From positions 1 through 64,000 of the forward strand of contig UQMI01000001.1 in the NCBI GenBank assembly GCA_900542045.1: 64,000 nucleotides of DNA, read 5' to 3'. The position numbers and the translations under genes are program-made. This document shows positions 32,579-41,764 of the stretch, piece by piece. The DNA is from an uncultured Blautia sp. (lineage in GTDB: Bacteria > Bacillota > Clostridia > Lachnospirales > Lachnospiraceae). Under the pieces are notes generated by a model. The model was given only the letters and a program-made list of their open reading frames with translations. It had not been told where the DNA came from and ran no database searches. Numbering within the stretch: position 1 is the first letter of the stretch; the number at the start of each line of letters is the position of its first letter.

Positions 32579-35494
32579 TTAGTCAGTGGAGGTATTGCTC
32601 GTCTCAGAGGAAGCCGCTCCTGTGACAATTTCTTCTGCCGTTTCCTGCCCCAGCGCATAGGCAAAAATATCTCTTGCTACCAGGCATGCATTGCCGGAAG
32701 AATAGCCGTAAGGGATACGGACAGCCACAGCAATTTCCGGATCTTCGTAAGGACCGTATCCAATGAACATACCATGAGAAGGCCGGTTCGTTTCCTGTTC
32801 TGCGGTACCCGTCTTTCCTGCAACGGAAACACCCAGGTCACTGAACTGCGCATGAGTAGATACCACACGCTGCATACCGCTGTGCAGAGCATCCCAGAGC
32901 TGTGTGGGAAGATTGATCTGGCTTTCCACATCTGCAGAATATTCTTCCAGCACATTGTTCTGAGAATCGGTAACTCTGTCCAGCAGTGTAAGGTCATATA
33001 CGGTTCCTGAATTGGCAATGGCAGTAACGTAACGCGCCAGCTGGCTGGTTGTGTAAAGATGAGTTCCCTGTCCCATATAAGAAGGAACCGCATACTGATC
33101 TGTAACATGAGGGCTGGATTCTGTGATCTCCAGTCCGCTCTTCTTATCCAGTCCGAACAGACTTGCGTATTCCTGAATCTTCTGGATACTCTGATTCTCA
33201 GAAAAATTTCCTTCGCTGTCCAGTCCCAGCTGATAGCCGATGGTATTCACATACACGTTGCAGGACTGCTCGATGGCGCTGGTAAAATCCAGGTATCCAT
33301 GTCCGCTTCTGTTCCAGCAGGCGATGGCCGGAGTGACCAGATCAAAGGAACCGGTACATTCAATGGAAGTATCCAGATTGACCACATCTTCTTCATACCC
33401 TGCAACCAGAGACACCAGCTTAAAGGTGGAACCAGGCGCAGTTGTCTGCTGGGTTGCCTTATTGTAGAATGGCTGAGACAGATCATTGACCAGCTGATTG
33501 TAATACTCGGTATCCATATTGTTGGCCAGACGATTGTTGTCATATCCCGGATAGGTAACACAGGCCAGCGTGTCTCCTGTATTGACATCCGTTACCACCG
33601 CAGATGCGGAGCAGGGAGCCAGGGCCAGCTGTCCCGGTGTGATTTCCAGACTGCTGATCTTGGAAATCATAAAATCAGACGCTGTAAGACTTCCGGATGC
33701 CAGCCGGTCATAGGTATCATCGCCCTCCTGCAGTTCCAGCACGCCCTGGTCATAAAGCACCAGACAGAGCTCCTGGCCGGAAATGGTATCTGCCTGCAGC
33801 ATATAATAATACAGGATCTTGGAAAAAGCAGTATCTGTCTTTAAGTAATCCACCAGATATTCTGCAAGAGCCTGATACACCTCTGAGGAATCCAGATAAT
33901 TTCCTTCCGGAGACAGATCAGAAATATCCACCCAGTTCTGGCTGGCCGCATACGTCAGATACTCCTGCAGACTGATGGTTCCATCTCTGGTATAAGCCAG
34001 ATAAGTGGCATCCGTCGTGTCAATGGCATCCGAAGACAGGATTCCAAGAGTATCCGTCAGCAGCTCATTTACAATGTAATCCAGATATTCTTTCATTTCA
34101 TCGTCCAGATCGTTGTAGACAGCCGGAGAATCACCTGTGAGCTCTGCAGTTATTCTATCAAAAATCTCCTGCTGCTTTTGCTGAAATTTGGCATATAGAT
34201 TTTTTTCTGTGTCAGAAGCATCTGTTTGCGAAAAATGATCAATATCAATGATGTTATTATTGATCAGCGCATAATACACATCATAAATCGGAATACGGAT
34301 CTGGCTTCGGTCTGTGTTGTTTTCATAATCGAAGGTTTTGGTATTTTCTATATTTGCTACCAGGATACCCGCAACCTGCTGTTCCAGAATGTGATAAATG
34401 GTCTCCTGCAGATCTTTGTCAATCGTCAGATAAACATCGTTGCCGGATACCGGATCAACCCTGGACTCTTCATCAATTTCCTGGACTGTTCCCACATTAT
34501 CCACGTAAACGGTTTCTTCGCCATCGGTTCCCTGCAGCTGCAGTTCCATATACTGCTCGATTCCGGTTTTTCCCACAATGGCGTCAGACGCATAATCCGG
34601 ATTATCTTCCCGAAGCGTTTCCAGTTCTTCTGCGGAAGCACGCCCGGTGTAGCCGATAATGGAAGAAAAATAGATGCCATCTTCATAATAACGGATAGAA
34701 TCCTCCAGCACATCAATGCCCTGGAGTTCCGATTTGTTCTCCATAATGGCAGCCACTGTTTCATCACTGATATCTGTGGCAATGGTCACAGGCATATAAC
34801 GCTGGAAACTGTTTGTGGACAATGCATAACGGATGATCACCATATCCAGAAGTTCAGAAGGCGTATAGCTTTCCGGAAGTCCATAGGCTTCCAGTTCTTC
34901 TGCCGTATAGGCATTCTCTCCCTCCAGGATAATGGAAAAGCGTTCACTGCCCGCCAGATAATCAATCATCTCCTGCGCAGTAGCCTGAGCCTGCTCCGGC
35001 TGTTTTTCTTTAAACTCATCGATCAAAGCAAATCCATAGATGTCTGCCCGAAAACGGTCCAGATTAAAGCCCTCTTCGATATCAAATTCATAAGTGTTGT
35101 CATTTGAGAGTACAATATGGAAAATACTGTTGTCAACTTCATCGCCGTTTTCCGTGAGAATGGAAATAACCTGATAGGCAATGCTGTTCAATGTCAGATT
35201 TCTCTCTCTGGTGGTACTGTAGGAACCGTTGTCTTCAAAAGTCAGAGAATAGGAAAGCTGGTTGGAAGCCAGAACCTCTCCATTTCGGTCGAAAATATTC
35301 CCACGGGTACTCTTGATCGTACGGGTCTTCTTTGTCTGAGCCTCAAAACTGTTGGCATAAGTATCCCCTTCCAGAATCTGCAGGTGGAACAGCCGGTTCA
35401 CAAGAGCAAAACACATGAGAAAAAAAACTGCCAGTAAGACGGTGGTGCGCTGAATTGTAAGTTTTCTTAACAGTTGTTTTATTTTATTAACCAA
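32579..35494 (-). CDS. mrdA: Penicillin-binding protein 2 (class B transpeptidase), extra-long
   Basis: 971 residues, about 300 more than E. coli PBP2. N-terminal membrane segment (VLLAVFFLMCFALVNRL), dimerisation domain (GNIFDRNGEVLASNQLSYSL), and a transpeptidase domain with catalytic S689-x-x-K692 (APGSTFKL), the SxN motif SCN and KTG at about 894 (AGKTGT). An acidic, tyrosine-rich segment of about 240 residues (roughly 370-610) is inserted before the active-site serine. It cross-links new peptidoglycan in the elongasome with RodA and MreC. The start is TTG 35494, overlapping mreD by 16 bp. Confidence 0.93.
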   Translation of the reverse strand: MVNKIKQLLRKLTIQRTTVLLAVFFLMCFALVNRLFHLQILEGDTYANSFEAQTKKTRTIKSTRGNIFDRNGEVLASNQLSYSLTFEDNGSYSTTRERNLTLNSIAYQVISILTENGDEVDNSIFHIVLSNDNTYEFDIEEGFNLDRFRADIYGFALIDEFKEKQPEQAQATAQEMIDYLAGSERFSIILEGENAYTAEELEAYGLPESYTPSELLDMVIIRYALSTNSFQRYMPVTIATDISDETVAAIMENKSELQGIDVLEDSIRYYEDGIYFSSIIGYTGRASAEELETLREDNPDYASDAIVGKTGIEQYMELQLQGTDGEETVYVDNVGTVQEIDEESRVDPVSGNDVYLTIDKDLQETIYHILEQQVAGILVANIENTKTFDYENNTDRSQIRIPIYDVYYALINNNIIDIDHFSQTDASDTEKNLYAKFQQKQQEIFDRITAELTGDSPAVYNDLDDEMKEYLDYIVNELLTDTLGILSSDAIDTTDATYLAYTRDGTISLQEYLTYAASQNWVDISDLSPEGNYLDSSEVYQALAEYLVDYLKTDTAFSKILYYYMLQADTISGQELCLVLYDQGVLELQEGDDTYDRLASGSLTASDFMISKISSLEITPGQLALAPCSASAVVTDVNTGDTLACVTYPGYDNNRLANNMDTEYYNQLVNDLSQPFYNKATQQTTAPGSTFKLVSLVAGYEEDVVNLDTSIECTGSFDLVTPAIACWNRSGHGYLDFTSAIEQSCNVYVNTIGYQLGLDSEGNFSENQSIQKIQEYASLFGLDKKSGLEITESSPHVTDQYAVPSYMGQGTHLYTTSQLARYVTAIANSGTVYDLTLLDRVTDSQNNVLEEYSADVESQINLPTQLWDALHSGMQRVVSTHAQFSDLGVSVAGKTGTAEQETNRPSHGMFIGYGPYEDPEIAVAVRIPYGYSSGNACLVARDIFAYALGQETAEEIVTGAASSETSNTSTD

Positions 35495-36006
35495 AGTGAA
35501 TTCCTTTCTTTCCTGTGTACATGCATAAAACGATGGTTCAGTTGGTAGAACAGGCGATAGACAAGAATCGTCAGAACTACGGTTACTAAAATTTCCGGAA
35601 TCATAATTCTGCCAAGATAATAGAAGAAGCTGGTCCGCCCACGGAGCATAAACTGAAAGACGTAAACGGCGAGACAGTACATAGCATCTCCTGCGGCAAC
35701 CAGGATCAGAGGAACTTTAATCCTGTTATCATAATAGATTTTGTAGAAAAAACCGGCCAGATAACCGATATACATATAAATCAGAGCATAAAAACCCGGC
35801 AGCGATCCATAAAACAGATCAATAAGAATGCCGGAAAAAAAGCCAACAAACAGCCCGGAACGTTTCCCGCGCATCAATCCCATGGATATACAGAGGATCA
35901 ACATCAAATTCGGCGTAATGTCCGCCACGGAAAGGGCGTTCAGGACCGTACACTGCAGAAGAAAACAGATCAGGATTGTAAAAAACAGGATAATCTTACT
36001 CTTCAT
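35479..36006 (-). CDS. mreD: Rod shape-determining protein MreD
   Basis: 175 residues with five to six membrane segments, beginning MKSKIILFFTILICFLLQ. ATG 36006 overlaps the mreC stop by 11 bp and follows GTGAGGAC; the open frame continues upstream inside mreC but without a start site. It is an integral part of the elongasome whose exact activity is not known. Confidence 0.92.
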   Translation of the reverse strand: MKSKIILFFTILICFLLQCTVLNALSVADITPNLMLILCISMGLMRGKRSGLFVGFFSGILIDLFYGSLPGFYALIYMYIGYLAGFFYKIYYDNRIKVPLILVAAGDAMYCLAVYVFQFMLRGRTSFFYYLGRIMIPEILVTVVLTILVYRLFYQLNHRFMHVHRKERNSLWLIK

Positions 36007-36988
36007 TGGTGTCCTCACTTCCTGCAGCCCCGGTGCTGTCTCCATTCTGCGCATCTGTACTCTCCGCAGAAGAATCCGTGCTCTCTGCAGCGTCTGCAGC
36101 GGAATCCGCATTCGGTTCTCCGCTGTCCGCGCCGGAATCACTTACGTCCTGTTTCAGAGCGGTGATCACAAGAACTTCCCGCAGATGCTGGAAATCCACA
36201 GGCGTGACAAGGGTGCCGGTCTTTGTCAGGTTATTGTCATCGTAGGAAATCTCACTGATATAACCGATAAAGATGCCCTCCAAATATTTATCGCTGATAT
36301 GAGAAGTCACCAGACGCTCTCCCACCTGTATGATATCTTCTTCATCATACAGCTGCTCAAAGTGCAGCTTGCCTTCATCGATCAGCTGCAGATTTCCCTG
36401 TACGACACAGGTATCTGACGTACTGGTGGTCATGGCGCTGACATTGCTGCTGTCATCAATGATAGAGCGGACCGTTGACCAGTGTTCATTGGCTTCGATC
36501 ACAATGCCTGCCAGGCCCTGTCCGGCCAGAACATTGGAATCCACCTGGACGCCGTCTGCCGTTCCCTTATCAATCACAAAGGTATCGTACCAGTTGCCCG
36601 GATCTTTGGAAATGACGTTGGCCATGACCTTTGGATACTGGGCGTATTCCTGATCCAGCTCATAAAGCTCTTTCAGCCGTTCCAGTTCTCCCTGCTGCTG
36701 AATCAGTGAATTATTCTCCGCAGTGAGCGTGTCTACTTTTTCCTGCAGGGCTTCATTTTCTGCCTGCAGTTCTTCTTTGGACTGAAAATCCTGCTGGATT
36801 TCCAGAAGCCATCCGCCTATGGCGTTGATACTTTTCTCAAAAGGAATGATCACATAGCCGGCTGTTTCCCGCAGTCCGTTTGTAGACAATCCCATAAAAA
36901 AGGCAGATACGATCAGACTGATGCAGAAAAATGTCATCAAGGCCAGAATATGTTTACTTTTCAGATGAAATCGTGGTTTCTTCTTCAT
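35996..36988 (-). CDS. mreC: Rod shape-determining protein MreC with acidic tail
   Basis: 330 residues: membrane segment (KHILALMTFFCISLIVSAFF), coiled coil (about 65-105), and the extracellular beta-barrel MreC core (VISKDPGNWYDTFVIDKGTADGV ...). The last 45 or so residues are a Ser/Asp/Glu/Ala-rich disordered tail (DSGADSGEPNADSAADAA...), not found in the model proteins. MreC links MreB to PBP2 and RodA. Confidence 0.93.
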   Translation of the reverse strand: MKKKPRFHLKSKHILALMTFFCISLIVSAFFMGLSTNGLRETAGYVIIPFEKSINAIGGWLLEIQQDFQSKEELQAENEALQEKVDTLTAENNSLIQQQGELERLKELYELDQEYAQYPKVMANVISKDPGNWYDTFVIDKGTADGVQVDSNVLAGQGLAGIVIEANEHWSTVRSIIDDSSNVSAMTTSTSDTCVVQGNLQLIDEGKLHFEQLYDEEDIIQVGERLVTSHISDKYLEGIFIGYISEISYDDNNLTKTGTLVTPVDFQHLREVLVITALKQDVSDSGADSGEPNADSAADAAESTDSSAESTDAQNGDSTGAAGSEDTNEE

Positions 36989-37018
36989 GCAGGTCCCTCT
37001 TTAATTAACGAATTACTT

Positions 37019-38035
37019 TTATATTTTGCGCTGTTTCAGCGGCTTTGTCCATTTTTCCAGATCTTTATTTCGGATGATCTTTTCCAGGCCCGTAATGGTA
37101 CAGGAATCATACAGGCCGGACAGATTAAAACCGTATCCGCAGATTTCTGCCAGATAAGAATCCATACCGGTCAGACGGGTGCTTCCGCCTGTGAGATAAA
37201 TTCCCTCTTTTGCAATGTTGCAGGCAATCTGTGGCGGCGTCCGTTCCAGAAAGCGATGAATTTCTTCCCCGATGGAATCCAGACAGTGCGCGATCCCTTC
37301 ATTGACCACAGAAGAATAGACGATCTCTTCCCTTGGAAGTCCGGTTAGACTGTCGATCCCCACCACTTTCCGGGCGGTCCTGCCGTTTTCTCTCATATTG
37401 CCCATGGCTACCTTCAGACGGCTGGCTGTACGCGTACCAATGCAGAGGTTGCATTTTTTACGGACAATGCTGCAGATGCTCTCGTCAAACTGACGCCCTC
37501 CGATGGGAATGTTTTTGCTGAGGATCACGCGGTCGCCGGCAATGACGGACATTTCCGTACTCTGGGCTCCTACATTGATGATCATATTCCCCCGGACAGA
37601 CTCCGGTGGAAGATCCAGGGCTATGGCGTCTGCTATCGGTTTTTCCACAACAAAAACACGGTTGTTCTGCAGAAAACCTCCATTGGCAATGGTGTAATAG
37701 GCTCTTTTTTCAATCTGTGTAATATCCGCAGGAACAGTAAAATAGAGTACCGCCCCGAAACGGATGGTCCAGTCGATATTTTTCAGCATACTGTACAGAG
37801 AAACTTCCATTGCCGCAGGATTGGCTATCATGCCAAAAGCCATCGGCGATTCCACCTGTATGCTGTCCGGTGCTTTCTCGAACATCTCATACGCTTCATT
37901 GCCCACGGCGATCACTTTGTGCTTGTCTTTCACAGCAACCATATTTTTTTCTATGTAGCTTTTATTTTTACTTTGGGAAAACACCTTGATAGTGCTGCTT
38001 CCCAGATCGATTCCATAAATCTTACGAAATAGCAT
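37019..38035 (-). CDS. mreB: MreB-like actin homologue, divergent
   Basis: 338 residues of the MreB/actin fold, starting YGIDLGSSTIKVFSQSKNK (phosphate-1 loop) with VEKPIADAIAL later. The phosphate-2 loop, D-x-GGGT in standard MreB, reads INVGAQSTEM here, so the usual aspartate is replaced. It should form membrane-bound filaments that guide RodA/PBP2, but nucleotide handling may differ. Operon position (radC, mreB, mreC, mreD) is standard. A standard mreB may exist elsewhere. Confidence 0.88.
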   Translation of the reverse strand: MLFRKIYGIDLGSSTIKVFSQSKNKSYIEKNMVAVKDKHKVIAVGNEAYEMFEKAPDSIQVESPMAFGMIANPAAMEVSLYSMLKNIDWTIRFGAVLYFTVPADITQIEKRAYYTIANGGFLQNNRVFVVEKPIADAIALDLPPESVRGNMIINVGAQSTEMSVIAGDRVILSKNIPIGGRQFDESICSIVRKKCNLCIGTRTASRLKVAMGNMRENGRTARKVVGIDSLTGLPREEIVYSSVVNEGIAHCLDSIGEEIHRFLERTPPQIACNIAKEGIYLTGGSTRLTGMDSYLAEICGYGFNLSGLYDSCTITGLEKIIRNKDLEKWTKPLKQRKI

Positions 38036-38163
38036 GACAATTTCCCTTCAACTTCCATCCCCCTCTATTGTCGTCCCCTTATGTCCGCAAACGACAGCAG
38101 ACGCACAGACTGACCAGGACTGACAGGAACGTCACAATGCAGACTGTTTTCCCGTACACCGGC

Positions 38164-38859
38164 TCAGGGCAGAAAATGCTGCTCCCGAAAACTGATGTAG
38201 CGCCGGTCTCCGATGATGATATGATCCAGCAGATGGATGTCCAGAAGCTCCCCTGCTTCTGAAATCCTGTGTGTCACGGCAAAATCCTCCTGGCTGGGAT
38301 CCGGATCCCCGCTGGGATGGTTGTGCACCAGGATAATATGAACGGCCTGGTATTTCAGAGCTGCCACAAAAAGCTCTCTGGGAGAGATCAGAGAAGCGTT
38401 GACCGTTCCTCTGGTCAGAAAGATTTCTCCCAACAGATGATTTCTGGTATCCAGCATCATGCACATGAGGACTTCCTGTTCTTCGTGACGGAACTTTTCC
38501 ATATAATAGGCAGCAATGGTCTCCGGCTGATCGTAACTCAGATGCTCTCTGGCGCCGGCCTGGGCCATGCGCACGGAAAGCTCTGCGATACACTGCAGCT
38601 GAATGGCCTTTACCGTTCCGATTCCACGGATCTGCTTAAGTTCCTGAATACTCCTGTGATGCAGTCCTGTCAGAGACTTCCCGTTTCCGCCTGGGAGATC
38701 CAGGACAGATCTCGCCAGATCCAGTGCTGATTTACCCACTGCGCCGGTACGCAGGATCACGGCCAGCAGTTCTGCATCCGTTAAAACCTGTGGGCCGGAT
38801 TGCAGGCATTTCTCATAGGGTCGTTCTGACAAAGGCAATTCCTGTATTCTGTAATTCAT
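38164..38859 (-). CDS. radC: RadC/JAB-domain protein
   Basis: 231 residues: helix-hairpin-helix region (LKQIRGIGTVKAIQLQ) and an MPN/JAB metalloprotease-like domain with HNHPSGDPDPSQED and the upstream glutamate. A role in DNA repair is doubtful for this family. ATG 38859 follows GGAGG; the ATG further up at 38913 lies upstream of the predicted transcript start near 38905. It heads the mre operon, as in Bacillus. Confidence 0.93.
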   Translation of the reverse strand: MNYRIQELPLSERPYEKCLQSGPQVLTDAELLAVILRTGAVGKSALDLARSVLDLPGGNGKSLTGLHHRSIQELKQIRGIGTVKAIQLQCIAELSVRMAQAGAREHLSYDQPETIAAYYMEKFRHEEQEVLMCMMLDTRNHLLGEIFLTRGTVNASLISPRELFVAALKYQAVHIILVHNHPSGDPDPSQEDFAVTHRISEAGELLDIHLLDHIIIGDRRYISFREQHFLP

Positions 38860-38911
38860 CCACACCTCCCGCTCTCTTCCGGGTTCGATGTTTGATAAAA
38901 TGGCAACATTC

Positions 38912-38940
38912 ATTGTAGCATAGAATCCATGTCATGTACA
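38912..38940 (-). promoter_or_regulatory. Promoter of the radC-mreBCD-PBP2-minDE-rodA operon
   Basis: Minus strand: TGTACA (38940-38935), 17-bp spacer, TACAAT (38917-38912) preceded by TGC, an extended -10. The start near 38905 supports the short radC start. Confidence 0.65.
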
Positions 38941-38956
38941 CCGGATTCACAGAATT

Positions 38957-40561
38957 TTAGAGAATTTTTAGGCCGGCGGGACGGTATTTCCCGGCCACTG
39001 CTTCGGCTGCCCGGATGCCGTCCATGGCAGCGGATGTGATGCCTCCGGCATATCCGGCGCCTTCTCCGCAGGGATAGATTCCACGGATATTGCTTTCCAG
39101 GCCGGCATCTCTGATGAGCCGGACCGGCGAAGAAGTACGGCTTTCGATCCCGGCCAGCACTGCGTCTGGTCGGTCGAATCCGGAAATTTTCCTTCCGAAT
39201 GCAAGAACGCCCTCTTCAATGGCGTCTCCCACATAGGCGGGCAGAAGCTTTCGCAGATTCCCGAAGGCCCAGTCGCCTTTCATCTGAGGCTGCACATCTC
39301 CCAGAACAGCGGAAAGCTGATTCCTCTGGAAATCCTGAAACAGCTGAACCGGAATCCTTCCCTGGCAGAGACCAAAAGCCGCTTTTTCCAGTTCCCGCTG
39401 ATAGGCGATTCCTCCCAGTGGCCCTTTTACCGGAAAATCTTCCGGAGACACGGTCACGATCAGAGCACTGTTGGCATTGGCACTGTTTCTGGCCTGGTAA
39501 CTCATGCCGTTGACGGCCAGATACCCCTTTTCCGAAGAGGCATTGACCACGTAGCCGCCGGGACACATGCAGAAACTGTATACGCCGCGGCCGTTGGACA
39601 GTTTATGTGTCACTTTATAGGGCGCCGCACCCAGGATGGTATTTTCTTTTTCTCCGTACATGGCCAGATTGATCAGTTCCTGGGGATGTTCCATACGAAG
39701 TCCTACGGCAAAGGATTTGGCTTCCATGGAGATGCCTCTGTCATGGAACATGGCAAAGGTGTCGCGCGCGCTGTGTCCGATGGCCGGTATAAATACTTCC
39801 GCAGGCAGGAACTGCTCTCCATTGATCATCAGGCCTTCCAGCCGGTCATCCCGGATCTGCAGATCTGTCACCTGGCTTCGGAAATAAAACCGTCCGCCCA
39901 TAGCTTCAATCTGTCTGCGAAGAGTCTCTACCAGGTTTACCAGCACATCCGTTCCCAGATGGGGCTTGTGGTCGTAGAGAATCTCCTCTGGAGCGCCGGC
40001 TTCCACAAACCGCCGGAGAACTTCCCGGTTTCTTCCCGCAGGATCCTTTACCAGTGTATTGAGCTTTCCATCGGAAAAGGTCCCCGCTCCCCCTTCTCCG
40101 AACTGCACATTGGAGTTGGGATCCAGTTCACCGGTCTTCCAGAAGTGCTCCACCTGTTTCTGGCGTATTCCTGCCTTCTCTCCCCGTTCCAGAACGATGG
40201 GTGCGTAGCCGGCTTTTGCCAGATAATAGGCGCAGAAAAGTCCGGCAGGTCCGCTCCCGGCGATCACAGGCGCATACTGCAGCGGAATGTCTCCGGAAGA
40301 GGGAAACTGATAAACCGCTCCCTTAGTTAACATAATGTTTTTATCGTTAACCCGACGCAGGATCCTTTTTTCACCGGTCATATGGACAGACAGGGTATAG
40401 ACAAATTTTTTATCCTGCTTCTGCCGGGCGTCTATGGAGCGGCGCAGGATTGTATACGTAAACGTTTCTCCGGATTTCAGACGCAATGTCTTCCGGATCT
40501 TCTGTTCCAGATCCTGCCTGGTATGGGCAACCGGCAGTTTCAGCTGACGGATCTCGATCAT
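38957..40561 (-). CDS. FAD-dependent dehydrogenase-like flavoprotein (COG2509)
   Basis: 534 residues. The N-terminal part (MIEIRQLKLPVAHTRQDLEQ) resembles a ferredoxin-like lead domain; an FAD-binding Rossmann motif follows at about residue 105 (AGSGPAGLFCAYYLAKAGY), and GAGTFSDGKL, CPGGYVVNASSE and IYPCGEGAGYAGGI mark the family. The reaction is not known. ATG 40561 overlaps the BaiN-like gene's stop by 4 bp, so the two flavoproteins are translationally coupled. Confidence 0.88.
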   Translation of the reverse strand: MIEIRQLKLPVAHTRQDLEQKIRKTLRLKSGETFTYTILRRSIDARQKQDKKFVYTLSVHMTGEKRILRRVNDKNIMLTKGAVYQFPSSGDIPLQYAPVIAGSGPAGLFCAYYLAKAGYAPIVLERGEKAGIRQKQVEHFWKTGELDPNSNVQFGEGGAGTFSDGKLNTLVKDPAGRNREVLRRFVEAGAPEEILYDHKPHLGTDVLVNLVETLRRQIEAMGGRFYFRSQVTDLQIRDDRLEGLMINGEQFLPAEVFIPAIGHSARDTFAMFHDRGISMEAKSFAVGLRMEHPQELINLAMYGEKENTILGAAPYKVTHKLSNGRGVYSFCMCPGGYVVNASSEKGYLAVNGMSYQARNSANANSALIVTVSPEDFPVKGPLGGIAYQRELEKAAFGLCQGRIPVQLFQDFQRNQLSAVLGDVQPQMKGDWAFGNLRKLLPAYVGDAIEEGVLAFGRKISGFDRPDAVLAGIESRTSSPVRLIRDAGLESNIRGIYPCGEGAGYAGGITSAAMDGIRAAEAVAGKYRPAGLKIL

Positions 40562-41742
40562 AAAGCGCCTCCTCCGGCCGCATGTCGGCCGGCCACCATT
40601 CCGGACGACCAGGCCCACTGAAGATTGTATCCCCCGCAGGCACCGTCCACATCCAGGATTTCACCTGCGAAATACAGGCCCTTATGCAGTCTGGATTCCA
40701 GTGTGTCCGGGCAGACCTGAGACACATCTATCCCGCCGGAGCAGACCTGAGCATGGGCAAAGGACTGGGGACGCACCACTTCCAGAGGAAATTGTTTGAT
40801 CCCCCGGATAATATGGGGCTGTTTTAACAGCTCCGGGATCAGTTTGTCCGGGAAGAGTCCGATCAGAAGTTCTTTTTGATTTTTATAGGGGGTCCGCTCC
40901 TGCCGGTTCTGCAGAAAAGTTTTCAGCTGGTCCTTTTCGAAATCCGGAAGAAAATCAATTTCCAGAGATACCCGGCAGCCCTCTTCCAGGGCCCGGGCTG
41001 CATAACGGCTCAGCTGAAATACGGGAATGCCGGAAATCCCGTAATTGGTCAGCTGGAGTTCTCCTCGTTCTTCTTTCACCGGCGCCCCCTGGATCAGAAG
41101 GCGGACTACACCTTCGGTGCGTATTCCCGCCCATTTGGCAAAATCTGCCCCCCGGCATACCAGCGGGACCAGAGCCGGAAGGGGTTTGACAATGGAATGT
41201 CCCAGAGCGTTGGCTAGGGTATAGCCGCTGCCGTCTGCTCCCGGTACCTGAGATGCCCTGGAACCGCATGCAAGGATCACCGCATCACCTTTGTAGGACC
41301 ATCCTTCGGTCACCGCCGTCCATCGTCCTGCCTCCCGGGCCAGAAGCTGGATATGGGCATTTGTCTTAATCTTGACCTTCCGGTAGGCAGCTTCCATCAG
41401 AAGCACATCCACCACGCTTCCGGCCTGATTGCTGTAAGGATACAGCCATCCGTCCCGGTTTCTGGTATAAATTCCCAGCTCCATAAAAAAGCGGATCGTA
41501 TCGGAAACAGCAGCCTGCCGCAGAACGGCACCGGGAAATGCAGGATCACTGCATCGGTACGCATCCCGGCGCTCTTCCACATTTGTCAGATTGCAGCGGC
41601 CGTTTCCTGTGGCCAGGATTTTTTTCCCCACAGCAGGGTTATGCTCTAAAACTGTTACCCGGGCTCCCATTCGGGCAGCGGTAATGGCTGCCATCAGCCC
41701 GGAGGCTCCTCCCCCAATTACCAGAACTTCCTTTTTTTCCAT
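40558..41742 (-). CDS. BaiN/HI0933-family flavoprotein
   Basis: 394 residues, starting VLVIGGGASGLMAAITAARM (FAD-binding), with KKILATGNGRCNLTN and the C-terminal GLYFAGEILDVDGACGGYNL typical of the family. A relative in Clostridium scindens, BaiN, was proposed to reduce bile-acid intermediates, but most members are uncharacterised and widely conserved, so bile-acid activity should not be assumed. Coupled to the neighbouring flavoprotein. Confidence 0.9.
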   Translation of the reverse strand: MEKKEVLVIGGGASGLMAAITAARMGARVTVLEHNPAVGKKILATGNGRCNLTNVEERRDAYRCSDPAFPGAVLRQAAVSDTIRFFMELGIYTRNRDGWLYPYSNQAGSVVDVLLMEAAYRKVKIKTNAHIQLLAREAGRWTAVTEGWSYKGDAVILACGSRASQVPGADGSGYTLANALGHSIVKPLPALVPLVCRGADFAKWAGIRTEGVVRLLIQGAPVKEERGELQLTNYGISGIPVFQLSRYAARALEEGCRVSLEIDFLPDFEKDQLKTFLQNRQERTPYKNQKELLIGLFPDKLIPELLKQPHIIRGIKQFPLEVVRPQSFAHAQVCSGGIDVSQVCPDTLESRLHKGLYFAGEILDVDGACGGYNLQWAWSSGMVAGRHAAGGGAL

Positions 41743-41764
41743 AAGCGCTCCTTTGTTCGGTCAG

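Noticed and set aside
40558..41742. Bile-acid-inducible operon
   Set aside because: Only a BaiN-family member is present; no other bai gene is nearby, and the family is widespread outside bile-acid metabolism.
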